Assembly: GCA_035370465.1 (NCBI GenBank)
Contig: DAOOVW010000002.1
Coordinates: forward strand, 12,939-69,189
DNA: 56,251 nucleotides
DNA from: a bacterium
GTDB lineage: Bacteria; Ratteibacteria; UBA8468; B48-G9; JAFGKM01
Direction of reading: 5' to 3'
In this document: piece after piece, positions 26,315 to 36,200 of the stretch
How positions within the stretch are numbered: position 1 is the stretch's first letter
Layout: every line of letters begins with the position of its first letter
Position numbers and translations under genes: made by a program
Notes under the pieces: model-generated
The model's input: the letters and a program-made list of their open reading frames with translations, nothing else
What the model was told of the DNA's origin: nothing
Database searches by the model: none

Positions 26315-27628
26315 ATGGAAGAATTATTATGTGGTATAAGTAAAGTAGATATAACTCCACCGGTTGGATATTATCTTCAAGGTCATTCAGGTAGAAATAA
26401 GCCATCTAAAAAAGTCCATGACCCTTTATATTTAAAATTAGTTTGTCTTTCCGATAAGAAAACGACATTATATATTTTAAGTTCAGACCTTATTGGTTTT
26501 TCTGAAGAATTCGTCCATAATACAAGGGAAGAATTAAAAAATAAGTTAAAAATATCTCCTGAAAATTTTCTTTTTACTTCATCTCATACACATACAGGGC
26601 CATTTATTGAAAGCACTTATGGGGGTAAAGATAAAGTTGACCCTGACTACTTAAAAATTTTGCAGAAAAAAATAGTCGGTGCTGCCATTGAATCAAGAGG
26701 AAATATGGAAAAAGTAAATGTAAGGGTAGGAAAAGGCAAGGTTAATATTGGCATTGTTAACAGAAGGAAAAAAACAAAAAAAGGTGTATATATGATGCCA
26801 AATTTTGAAGGTCCAATTGATGAAGATGTCTCAGTAATAAAATTTGAGAAAAAAGATGGAACTTCAAAAGTAATTTTATTTAACTATACATGTCATCCAA
26901 CAACTTTATCAACTAAAATATATGAAATTTCTGCAGATTATCCAGGTGTAGCACAAAGGGAAATTGAAAAATCTTATTCGGGCTGTCTTGCTATGTTCAC
27001 AAATGGATGTTGTGGAGATGTCAGACCTGCTCTTGTTGAAAATGGTCAATTTATAGGGGGAAATTTTGAAGATATTGAAAGAATGGGAAAAATTTTATTT
27101 GGAGAGGTTATAAAAGTTAGCGAAAAAAGTATATCACTAAAAGAGGTTAAATTGAATAGTAAAATTGTTAACTTTAAATTTCAACTTGAAGATAAATTAA
27201 TACCTAAAAATATAAAACATCTTGAAGAGATTGTTCAAAGTTATAAAAAACAATTTTCATATTTTGGACCTGATATAATAGAGGAGTGGAAAGAAGATAT
27301 GAGAGGAAGAATTGAAAAGGGAGAAAAATTAAATAATTACATTGAAGGTTATTTACAATTTATCAAAATTGGGGATATTTTTATTTTAGGATTACCAGGA
27401 GAAATTATGGTAGAAATAGGAATTAAATTGAAAGAAAAAATAGGGAAAAATCTTATTATATTTGGCTATTCAAATGGGCTAATAGGTTATGTTCCAACTG
27501 CAAATGGAATAAAAGAAGGTGGATATGAAGCAGGGTCTTTCCTTTATCATAAATATCCAGCACCTTATTCAGAAAAAATGGAGAGCGATTTAATAAATGA
27601 AGTAATAAATCAGTTTAAGAAATTTTGA
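26315..27628 (+). CDS. neutral/alkaline ceramidase-like hydrolase, N-terminal domain only
   Basis: 437 residues, AAAGGAG site. Matches the neutral ceramidase N-terminal domain: CGISKVDITPPVGYYLQG at the start, TSSHTHTGPF (zinc-site histidines), NYTCHPTTLS, and NGCCGDVRP carrying the family NGxxGD motif. It lacks a signal peptide and the C-terminal immunoglobulin-like domain of secreted ceramidases, so it probably works in the cytoplasm on another N-acyl or amide substrate. Similar short versions are common in sugar-related clusters of uncultured bacteria (from memory). It is followed by a galacturonokinase-like gene. Confidence 0.82.
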   Translation: MEELLCGISKVDITPPVGYYLQGHSGRNKPSKKVHDPLYLKLVCLSDKKTTLYILSSDLIGFSEEFVHNTREELKNKLKISPENFLFTSSHTHTGPFIESTYGGKDKVDPDYLKILQKKIVGAAIESRGNMEKVNVRVGKGKVNIGIVNRRKKTKKGVYMMPNFEGPIDEDVSVIKFEKKDGTSKVILFNYTCHPTTLSTKIYEISADYPGVAQREIEKSYSGCLAMFTNGCCGDVRPALVENGQFIGGNFEDIERMGKILFGEVIKVSEKSISLKEVKLNSKIVNFKFQLEDKLIPKNIKHLEEIVQSYKKQFSYFGPDIIEEWKEDMRGRIEKGEKLNNYIEGYLQFIKIGDIFILGLPGEIMVEIGIKLKEKIGKNLIIFGYSNGLIGYVPTANGIKEGGYEAGSFLYHKYPAPYSEKMESDLINEVINQFKKF

Positions 27629-27680
27629 AAATTCAGATAATATTATCCAATTACAATAGTTAAAAATATAAGTGCATAGA

Positions 27681-28877
27681 ATGGAAAGAAAGGGCATTGC
27701 TTTTCTGCAAAAAAAACATAATAAATTGTTTGGGAAAAATAAGTCATATCTTATAAAAGTGCCATTAAGAATATCCCCTCTTGGTGCTCATATTGACCAT
27801 CAATTAGGAATTGTTTCCGGGATGACTATTGATAAATATATATTTTTTTTATTTAGCAAAAACAATAGTAAGAATGTTAAAATTTATAGTGAAAATTATA
27901 ATGACTTTGTTGAATTTTCAATAAATAAAAATTTTAAAAAAGAAAATAGATGGTCCGATTATATAAAAGGTGCTGCTCATATTCTTAAAGAAAAATTTAG
28001 AATCAAAAACGGTATAAATGGAGTTGTTTATGGAGAAATATCAACAGGTGGTTTAAGTTCCTCCGCTGCAACCGGGATTTCTTATCTTCTTGCACTTGAA
28101 AAAGTTAATGAAATTGTAGTTGATAAAACAGAAAATATCTCATTGATGCAAAAAATAGAAAATGAATTTATCGGATTAAATAATGGAATTTTAGACCAAT
28201 CAGTTATACTATTAAATTCCTTACATCCGCAATCTCTAATTTTTATTGACTGCAAATCTGGAAAATATAGGAATGTAATTCCAAAGAAGAAATTTGACTT
28301 TCAAATACTTATTGTCCACTCAGGGGTTAATAGAACCCTTTTAAATACAAACTATAATGAAAGAGTTAGTGAGTGTGAAGAAGCAGGAAAAATACTTTTA
28401 AAATTTGCAGGTAAAAAAATAAAAAAAAATATAAAATTAAGGGATGTTAAAAAAGAATATTTTGAAAAATTTAAAGATAAATTACCCGAAAACTTAAAGA
28501 AAAGGGCAACACATTTTTATTCAGAAATTGAAAGAGTTAAAAAAGGAGTTAAATACTGGGAGAAAGGAGAAATAGAGAAATTTGGCAAATTAATGAAAAT
28601 GTCTGGTGAAAGTTCAATAAAAAATTATGAGTGTGGAATACCCGAAACAATCCAATTACATGACATTTTAAACTCTATTCCAGAAATTTATGGAGCAAGA
28701 TTTAGTGGTGCTGGATTTGGTGGGAGTTGTATAGCATTAACAAAAGGTAATATTGAAAGGGAACAAATAATTGTGAACATTGAAAAAAAATATATACCAA
28801 AATTTCCTGAGTTAAAAGATAAATACAAGATATTTTTTACTAATCACGGGAGAAAACCAGAAATATTTGAATTATAA
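27681..28877 (+). CDS. GHMP kinase, galacturonokinase-like
   Basis: 398 residues from the ATG at 27681 (a GTG at 27672 is an alternative; neither has a strong ribosome binding site). Galactokinase-family motifs are SPLGAHIDHQLGIVSGMTID (motif 1), GGLSSSAATGISYLLALE (ATP-binding motif 2), and ARFSGAGFGGSCIAL (motif 3). Motif 1 has PLGAHIDHQ where galactokinases usually have NLIGEHTDY, and the IGLNNGILDQS and SIKNYECG segments closely follow plant galacturonokinase as I remember it. So phosphorylation of D-galacturonate (or a related sugar) at C1 is suggested rather than galactose. The partner would be a UDP-sugar pyrophosphorylase. Confidence 0.78.
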   Translation: MERKGIAFLQKKHNKLFGKNKSYLIKVPLRISPLGAHIDHQLGIVSGMTIDKYIFFLFSKNNSKNVKIYSENYNDFVEFSINKNFKKENRWSDYIKGAAHILKEKFRIKNGINGVVYGEISTGGLSSSAATGISYLLALEKVNEIVVDKTENISLMQKIENEFIGLNNGILDQSVILLNSLHPQSLIFIDCKSGKYRNVIPKKKFDFQILIVHSGVNRTLLNTNYNERVSECEEAGKILLKFAGKKIKKNIKLRDVKKEYFEKFKDKLPENLKKRATHFYSEIERVKKGVKYWEKGEIEKFGKLMKMSGESSIKNYECGIPETIQLHDILNSIPEIYGARFSGAGFGGSCIALTKGNIEREQIIVNIEKKYIPKFPELKDKYKIFFTNHGRKPEIFEL

Positions 28878-28896
28878 TATAATTACTCCATCCATA

Positions 28897-30180
28897 TTAA
28901 CTTTGTTTTACTTCTTTTTTGTATAATTGGTCAATATCAGGAACTTTACCATTTTTTAGTTTGTATAACACTTCCCCTGCTTTTTCAACTACAAGTATTC
29001 CTTCATTTTCCCTGTTTTTATAATTTTCTCTGTCCAGAGTATCAGGATTAATATATCCCAAATTTATTTTCCGGCATATTTCTTCACTTATTCCTGTTGC
29101 AAGAATTACTTCAATTCTCGGTTTTTCAATTCCATCTATAAAAGTCCCTATTCCTTTAACATGTGTTGAATGAGCAAGAATACAACCAGGATAATTTTTA
29201 AATTTCTCCCATTGTTTTAGAAAATAATCTCTTGTATGATAACCAACTTCTTCTAAATATTTTCCGTGAGTATATGACACAACATTTATATGAGGAGCAA
29301 AAATAATAAGTTTTCCTCCATCAGCAACAACTGGTTCAAGTTTATACATACATTTTCCTGCTGTCCATATATCATCATACATAGGTGGTGCAACTGAAAT
29401 TACCATATTAAATGGCATATCAACATATTTTATATTTATTTTTGAAGAAAGTTGTGCTGCTTTTTCCCAGTCATCTGTATCACCAGCAAAAACACCGTAA
29501 ATTAAGTTTTCATTTACTACATAGTTTATTAAATGAACTTTTTTATTTATAAATGAAGCTGCAATATTTATTACATCTCGGACAGGTGTTTTTATTACTC
29601 CATTTATTTTAGGATTTGTTATTAAAGCTCCTAACCAGTGGAATTTATGTAAAAATTCAGGACCGCAAATTCCTGGAAAAAAATACTTATAACCACCTGA
29701 AAAACCAACAACTTCATGGGGAAAAACAGGACCGGAAATAATTATTTCATCATATTGAAAGATTTTTCTATTTATTCTAACAGGAATATTTTCATTTAAA
29801 AGGGTGCTTATATATTCTCCCATCTGTTGTTTATTTATTATACCGATTTCTTCAAGTGCCTCTGAATTATTCCACTGGTGCTGGAAAATTTCTGTTTCTT
29901 CATTTCCTTTTATATCTAAAAATTCTCTTATTTTTTCATCAGACATTTCTGGATGTGTTCCAAGTGCAATCATAAAATCAATTTTTTTTACTTTCTTTTT
30001 TAGAATATCTAAAATTGAATGAAAAAAAAGAGCAGTTGGTCCTGACCTTGTTGTATCAGGAATTATCACAAGGACCTTTTTATTAGAAAAATCATTTTCT
30101 TTTGTTAAATAATTTTCCAAAATTTTTCTTATTTCCTCTTCACTAATTATTCTATTTACCTCTCCTTTACCTGTTCCCAT
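28897..30180 (-). CDS. LarA-like (lactate racemase family) protein
   Basis: 427 residues. LarA N-terminal signature IIPDTTRSGPT (~39-49), LGTHPEMSDEKI with His76, HQWN with His101, HEVVGF with His155, and SGGYKYFFPGICG with Lys165 corresponding to the lysine that anchors the nickel-pincer cofactor in lactate racemase. The C-terminal domain follows family plan. Homologues racemise or epimerise alpha-hydroxy acids, including sugar acids. The cofactor biosynthesis genes larB, larC and larE are not in the window. Ribosome binding site GAGGT precedes the ATG. It converges with the galacturonokinase-like gene, 19 bp apart. Confidence 0.85.
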   Translation of the reverse strand: MGTGKGEVNRIISEEEIRKILENYLTKENDFSNKKVLVIIPDTTRSGPTALFFHSILDILKKKVKKIDFMIALGTHPEMSDEKIREFLDIKGNEETEIFQHQWNNSEALEEIGIINKQQMGEYISTLLNENIPVRINRKIFQYDEIIISGPVFPHEVVGFSGGYKYFFPGICGPEFLHKFHWLGALITNPKINGVIKTPVRDVINIAASFINKKVHLINYVVNENLIYGVFAGDTDDWEKAAQLSSKINIKYVDMPFNMVISVAPPMYDDIWTAGKCMYKLEPVVADGGKLIIFAPHINVVSYTHGKYLEEVGYHTRDYFLKQWEKFKNYPGCILAHSTHVKGIGTFIDGIEKPRIEVILATGISEEICRKINLGYINPDTLDRENYKNRENEGILVVEKAGEVLYKLKNGKVPDIDQLYKKEVKQS

Positions 30181-30204
30181 ATCTACCTCGTTTTTATTTA
30201 ATAT

Positions 30205-30614
30205 GGTACTTCCAAAAATCTCGTCTTATTTGCAATGTTTTGTGGTTAATCTTTGGGCGGATATAAAAATCCCCCTCACTCCCGTTGTACTATCTGAAGG
30301 ACAATAACACACCAACTCTGCTTTGCTAATCATCCCCTCTTTTGTCGGGCTGTCAAAGGGGGAACATTTGTCTCCTTCCTTTATAAAAGGAAGGTGGGGA
30401 TGGATTTCCTGTAATTTCCTTAAATCCCCCTCTCTCCCCGTTGTGCTATCTGGAAAATCTCCCCTAACCCCTCTTTACGAAAGAGGGGTGTATTTTGGAA
30501 TAACGCACCAACTCTGCTTTTCTACCCTTTGCTTCTTTAGTCGGTTTGTTAAAGAGGAAATACACCTTCCCTTAAGAGAAGGAATGCTCGCCCGTAAGCT
30601 CCTCGCTTTTAGCT
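30205..30614. repeat. MITE-derived repeat block C with two tandem cores
   Basis: The gene-free gap before the larA-like gene begins with GGTACTTCCAAAA (30205-30217), one mismatch from the MITE end, and contains two copies of the family core in the same orientation (starting near 30280 and 30438; each has CGTTGT, CACCAACTCTG and a CCTTCC hairpin). The second core is interrupted by a CCCCTCTTT/AAAGAGGGG hairpin (about 30470-30490). No opposite terminal repeat is visible before the gnd stop at 30627, so this is probably a compound or truncated copy. Confidence 0.7.
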
Positions 30615-30626
30615 ACGCATCCTAAT

Positions 30627-32123
30627 TTATTTAGTTATTTCTTTTTCAGGTCTTCCTGGTAATAACCACTCAGTATGAAATTCCCTTATTTTTCCATTTT
30701 CTGTTTCTAATATCTCAGGACTTTCTTCTCCGCCAATTTTAAAATATCCATGTGCTCCAAAGTAATCTCTCTGTAAAGCAGTTACCTGACAGGCAAACAT
30801 AATTGGTGAAGTTAATTGTAAAATATAATCATAGGAATTTGCCAATCCTAATGCAGGAACTCCGACTTTATGAGAAATTTCAACCAACTTTCCAAGTTTC
30901 CATAAATTCTTTTTAATAAAATCAGAAAATTTACTGTGTGCAATCAAATTTAAAAGTTCAGGATTCTCTAAATATGCCTTTGTAATTTCATCAAGAAATT
31001 GTGCTCTTATAATGCATCCTGCTCTCCATATTTTTGCTATTTCTCCTAAATTTAAGTTGAATTTATAAAACTCAGATGCAGATTTAAGAAGTGCAAAACC
31101 CTGAGCATATGAAGAAATTTTACCTATATAAAGTGCATCATGAGCAATATCAATAATATCTTCCTTTTTCTCATTTAGTTCTTCTCTGATATTAAGAGGT
31201 AGAATTTTACTCATTTTCAATCTTAAATCTTTTTCCCCAGACATTTCTCTTGAAAACACAGCAGAAGATATTGTTGGAACAGGAACAAGTAATTCCAATG
31301 CACTTTGAACTGTCCATGTTCCAGTCCCTTTCATTCTTGTAATATCTGCCACAATATCAACAAGATATACTCCTTCGTTTCTTTTATCTTTTTCTTTCAA
31401 AAGGTCCGATGTAATTTCTATAAGATAAGATGATAATATATCATTTTTGTTATTCCACTTTTCCATAATTTCACCAATTTCTTCGCCTTTCATACATAAA
31501 GCATTTTTAAAAAACCAGCAAACTTCTCCAATAAGTTGCATATCTCCATATTCAATTCCATTATGTGTCATTTTTACAAAATGCCCTGCTCCACCAGGAC
31601 CAATAAAAGATACACATGGAGAACCATCATACGCTTTTGCTGAAATATCAGAAAACATTTTTTCAATAAGTTGATATGCTTCTTTTGAACCACCTGGCAT
31701 AATAGAAGGACCTTTTAAAGCCCCTTCCTCTCCACCAGAAACACCAGTTCCGATAAATAAAATTCCTTTTTCTGTTAAATATTCATATCTCCTGATAGTA
31801 TCTTTAAAATATGAATTTCCACCATCAATTATAATATCTCCCTTTTCAAGAAATGGAATAAGTTTTTCAATAAAATCATCAACTGGTTTTCCTTCTTTTA
31901 CCATCATCATTATTTTTTTAGGTTTTTTCAATAGTCCAACAAAATCCTTTATTTCATATGCTGGAATAATTTTTTTCCCTTTTGCCTGTGTTTCCACAAA
32001 ATTTTTTGTTTTCTCTCCTGTTCTATTATAAACAGCAACAGTATAACCCTTATCTTCAAAATTAAGGGCAAGATTTTTACCCATAACCTCCATTCCAATT
32101 ATTCCAATATCACATTTTTCCAT
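30627..32123 (-). CDS. gnd: 6-phosphogluconate dehydrogenase, decarboxylating
   Basis: 498 residues from the ATG at 32123, chosen because AAAGGAG sits six bases before it and would abut the upstream ATG at 32129. N-terminal Rossmann IGIIGMEVMGKNLALN and YNRTGEK (NADP preference), IIDGGNSYFKDT, GTGVSGGEEGA, and FVKMTHNGIEYGDMQLIGE with the catalytic Lys and nearby Asn/Glu. The C-terminal helical domain is typical of the long dimeric Gnd form. It converts 6-phosphogluconate to ribulose-5-phosphate. No zwf is nearby; instead it ends the operon with the giant protein, starting 17 bp after the ATP-grasp gene. Confidence 0.95.
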   Translation of the reverse strand: MEKCDIGIIGMEVMGKNLALNFEDKGYTVAVYNRTGEKTKNFVETQAKGKKIIPAYEIKDFVGLLKKPKKIMMMVKEGKPVDDFIEKLIPFLEKGDIIIDGGNSYFKDTIRRYEYLTEKGILFIGTGVSGGEEGALKGPSIMPGGSKEAYQLIEKMFSDISAKAYDGSPCVSFIGPGGAGHFVKMTHNGIEYGDMQLIGEVCWFFKNALCMKGEEIGEIMEKWNNKNDILSSYLIEITSDLLKEKDKRNEGVYLVDIVADITRMKGTGTWTVQSALELLVPVPTISSAVFSREMSGEKDLRLKMSKILPLNIREELNEKKEDIIDIAHDALYIGKISSYAQGFALLKSASEFYKFNLNLGEIAKIWRAGCIIRAQFLDEITKAYLENPELLNLIAHSKFSDFIKKNLWKLGKLVEISHKVGVPALGLANSYDYILQLTSPIMFACQVTALQRDYFGAHGYFKIGGEESPEILETENGKIREFHTEWLLPGRPEKEITK

Positions 32124-32140
32124 TTTCATCTCCTTTTATT

Positions 32141-33208
32141 TTAATTTTTAATGGACATTTTACCTTCAAAATCAAATTTTTCAAGTTTATTAATTCCTGA
32201 TGGTCTTGGATTTATTTCAAGAAAAACAGGAATGACTTTCCCCTCTTTAAATTCAAGTAAGAAGTCAATTCCCATAAAATTCAGTAATTCCTTTAATTTA
32301 TAATTGAAAGCATAATAAACATTTAATACATCTTTTTTTATTAAATCAATATCATAACTTGTAAGAATTAATCTTTTGTATTCCTCTTTTTCCCTGTAAA
32401 AAACTTTTAAAAAAATATCTTTAAAACGAATAATTTTCCCCTCTTTTTCAACAGAAGTAATTGGTAAATTATCATTTGCTATTTCAACAAATCCATAGTC
32501 AGTCATAATTTCGTTATTAAATTTCCATAAAAGGACTCTAAAAACAATTTGTCTATATCCTTTTTCTTTTTCATTATAAAAAAAAACATTCCCTCTTTCT
32601 TCTTTTATAATTACTGACTGGCCCTGTAAAATTGTAAAAATTGTTTCAAGAACATTTTTTTTATTTTCAAAAAAATATTTACTTGTGAAAAAATATGTTT
32701 CTCTTCCTTCTGTTCCCCAATTCGGCTGTATATAAAAATTTTCAATTCTATTTTTAATAAGAAATTCTTTCAGGATTTTTTCAATTTCCCCTCTTTTTTC
32801 CCATTCCAGTAAAATACATTTAGGAACATTTATTCTATTTTTTTCTAATTTTTTTATAGTGTAATATTTATTATCTGCTTTCAGAGAAGAAGAAAAAGGA
32901 TTCAATTGAAATATATTATTTTTTTTTAAAAAAGCAGAAATTTTTTTATGAACTTTTATTTCTTCTTTAGCAATAAGACTTAAAACTAAAACTTTTTCAA
33001 ATTTAGGAGAGAATTTTAAAAGTACTTTTTCTACAATAAAATTATTGCTCATTTTTAAAATCTCTCTTTCAAAATTTTCTTTTGAATCCCATTTAATTCC
33101 ATAAAACTCAATATTTCCCTTTCCCTTAAGACATTCAATATTAAAAAATAAGATAATTTTCTTTATATATTCTTCATCAGATTGATAAATTATTCCTATC
33201 TTTTTCAC
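32141..33208 (-). CDS. ATP-grasp-fold protein of unknown substrate
   Basis: 355 residues starting at GTG. ATP-grasp features are a preATP-like N-terminus, KADNKYYTIKKLEKNRINVP (the usual clamp entry), a glycine-containing loop in YIQPNWGTEGRETYF, a VIIKEERGNVFF strand, and the metal-binding end VFLEINPRPSG with Glu and Asn ligands. This is the plan of carboxylate-amine/thiol ligases such as D-Ala-D-Ala ligase relatives, but no named subgroup is evident. It lies four bases after the giant protein stop, and the giant protein itself appears to end in a similar fold. Function in the operon is unknown. Confidence 0.65.
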   Translation of the reverse strand: MKKIGIIYQSDEEYIKKIILFFNIECLKGKGNIEFYGIKWDSKENFEREILKMSNNFIVEKVLLKFSPKFEKVLVLSLIAKEEIKVHKKISAFLKKNNIFQLNPFSSSLKADNKYYTIKKLEKNRINVPKCILLEWEKRGEIEKILKEFLIKNRIENFYIQPNWGTEGRETYFFTSKYFFENKKNVLETIFTILQGQSVIIKEERGNVFFYNEKEKGYRQIVFRVLLWKFNNEIMTDYGFVEIANDNLPITSVEKEGKIIRFKDIFLKVFYREKEEYKRLILTSYDIDLIKKDVLNVYYAFNYKLKELLNFMGIDFLLEFKEGKVIPVFLEINPRPSGINKLEKFDFEGKMSIKN

Positions 33209-33212
33209 TTTC

Positions 33213-36200
33213 TTATTTTGACTCTAATCTTTCTTTATAAATTTTCGCTCTTTCTCCTAATGACTTAAATATTATAAAGACCCCCTCCCCTTTTCTTTCT
33301 GGCGGCAATTGGTCATTATGTGGTCTCCATAAACCTGCTCCTGGATTTGGTTCAATTTTATAAACAACAAGGGATGGTATTTCATTGCCTCTTTTGTCAT
33401 ATAATTTTCTTTTTTCTCCTTTTTCATTAAATAGAGGAATTGATAAAACCTTTTTATTTTTATCAACTCTTTTTATCTCTTTCATATTACTATCAAATAT
33501 TTTTATCTTAGTTGGATTACCTTTTTCATCATATAGAGGTATAAGTTTTTCTTCTTTTTCATCAAAAATATATTTTAAATTATCATCTTCATCTATAAGA
33601 AAAACAGGCATATAATCCCCCATTTCATAAGGAATATCATTTATTTTAAAACCGGTTAAATCAGAGAAAATTTCATCATACTTTACTTTTGACATAAATT
33701 CTGGATAAATTTTTAAATATTCATTTAAAACATATTTCCAATTCTTTTTTAAATATTTTCTTTGGGATTCCATACTTGAAAATGCTGCTTTTGTTATTTG
33801 TATCCTCATGTCGTTTCTATATTTTGGATTAATAATATCATCAGTATATTCAAAAAGTAGACCGCCCTGTCCAACATTGGCAATACCTTGAGTACTTATA
33901 ACAGTTATATGATGCGAAATTTTATAGTCACTTTTTTCAAAAACAAGAATCTGCCTGAAATATGAATACAATGGTGTCTGTGGTTCTCTATCAAGTAATA
34001 CAGGAACCCCAATTCTTGCAAATCTTTCAACAAGTTTTTCTAAAAATTCTTTTGAATATAATTGCCTTACTCTTGATTCAAGTACCTGCTGAATTACAAC
34101 ATTATCTGTTTTAGAAATTTCAAAAGTTAATTCTACCAATTTATCTATATTTTCTTCAATATATTTCCCATTTTCTTTTACTGGAAGTATAAGTGATTTT
34201 CTTCCTCCTGATTCTTTTTCTGGTTTTACAATCAATGCATCATATTTTCTTGCCAATTTGTATATTTTTTCTTTAATTTTATTCTTTGACTTACCTCCAT
34301 ACTTTTCAGTATCTTTTATATACCAGTTTTCCTGCTCAGGTGTTTTAACCCCAGAACCTTTTAACATTTTGGGAAGTTCACATTTAAGGTGAGTTGCTGC
34401 TTCCCATATTAATGGCTGGATTATTGGTATTCTGTAAGTATCTATTTCAGACCTTAATGGATGAGTAAAATGGAAAAAAATTCCATGAAGTGTAATTACC
34501 CCTTTAAATGTTCCAAAGACCAGTCCATTTTCATTTTCACCAAATTTTTTATATTTCTCTCTGAGTTTTTTTATGTCATTTTGGTTTGGATAGAACATAC
34601 CTTCTCTTATTGTAAGAACTTTTTTATCTTCTTTTAATTCAGGAATAGGAAATGAAGTTAAGAAAAGATTTATATTGGCATTTGTTGAAAGGATTGGTCC
34701 TTGTTGTAAAGCAACAGGAACCGTTGTATTGCCATAGGGATATATTATCCCAAGATTAACTCTTTCAGATACAGATAAGTCAGCAGGGTCAATCTGCATA
34801 ATTATTTCTGGGTATCCAAAACCCTCATATTTTAAAACAACACTATCTCTTAGACGAACATAATGAAACCAAAAATCCTCGTCTTTATTCTCCCCTCTTA
34901 TTCCAATCCCATAAATATTTTTATCAAAATTTCCAAGATATAAATCAGTATAATCAGAAGAAAATTTCTTCATAGATGTTTTTTCAGATATAAGAGACCT
35001 TAAATATGTATATAGATACCTATGATATTGACAGGCAAGTTGAAATTTCTTATCTCTTGGAATTTTTTCAAAAGTTGAGGACCTTTCTTTTGAATAATGG
35101 TAAGGGAGAGAATCAAAAATATGATTATTTACTGTTAAATCAAAAAATTTAGATATTTCAGTATTAAATTCCTCATCTGAATTGAGATTAATTGTTTTTT
35201 CAATTAAAAGTGAAATATCAATAAGTTCAAGTCCAGCACAGATTTCATTGTAAAATTCATAATTTCCTGTCTTTACATCAGCGGAACTGGCAAGATTTGT
35301 AACAAGAGATAAATAGTTTTTATCAGTTATCACATTTTCTGAAAATAAATTATTTATATCCTGTAATAAATTTTTCCCATTAAAAGATACAATCTCTTTA
35401 TTAAGAAATTCAAGATATAATTTTGAAATCCGCAGATATTTTCCGAAATCATAGGGAGAAATAGTATTTGTCCCTTTTCCTATAATTTCTTTCGCCTTTC
35501 CATATATAAGAGAAAGATTTTTAGGATAATTTTCTATTACCTTTTCTACATCAAGGAAACCTCTTTTCTTTTCTCTTATGCATTTTACTCTTTCAATTTC
35601 TTTTTTTCTTTCTTCCCACCTTGCAAGTCCCTCAACTTTTTCTTCAACTGCTTTTAGAGAACCAGCAAGTCCTGTACTTATCTCTCTATACTTATATTGT
35701 TTAGGTGGATGATAAATAGACCTTAAAAAGTTGTTAACAATAAAATCTATTTCTTTTTGTCCATAACTTTCTTTACCTGAAACACCAAATAATTTTTTTA
35801 ATTTTATTCTATATTTTTCTCTTAATTCTGAAATTTCTTCTTTTTCTAATTTCCCATTTATAATATAACTTCCTCCATAAATTATCCATTTCCCAAAATC
35901 AAATTCATTTAGTTTTATACCTTTTGAAATTTTTGCAAAAGTATCAGTTATATATCTATCTCTCAAATTCCATACGCCTAAATTTTTTGCATCTCTTTCC
36001 TCTCTTAAAACATCGTCAAATTTTCTTTCAATAAGAATATTCTTTTTTATTCTATTTAAAACCTCTCCTGCTTTTTCTTTGTTCTCATTTAATATAGCAG
36101 TTAAAAATTCCTCACTTAAACTTTTCTCATCATTTAATTGGTTTTTCCATTTTTCAATTGTTTCTTTTCCTATTCCAAGACAACCATAAACAACTTTTTC

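Noticed and set aside
27636..27647. 12-bp perfect palindrome GATAATATTATC before the galacturonokinase-like gene
   Set aside because: Such AT palindromes arise easily by chance at this base composition, and no second copy or promoter context was found.
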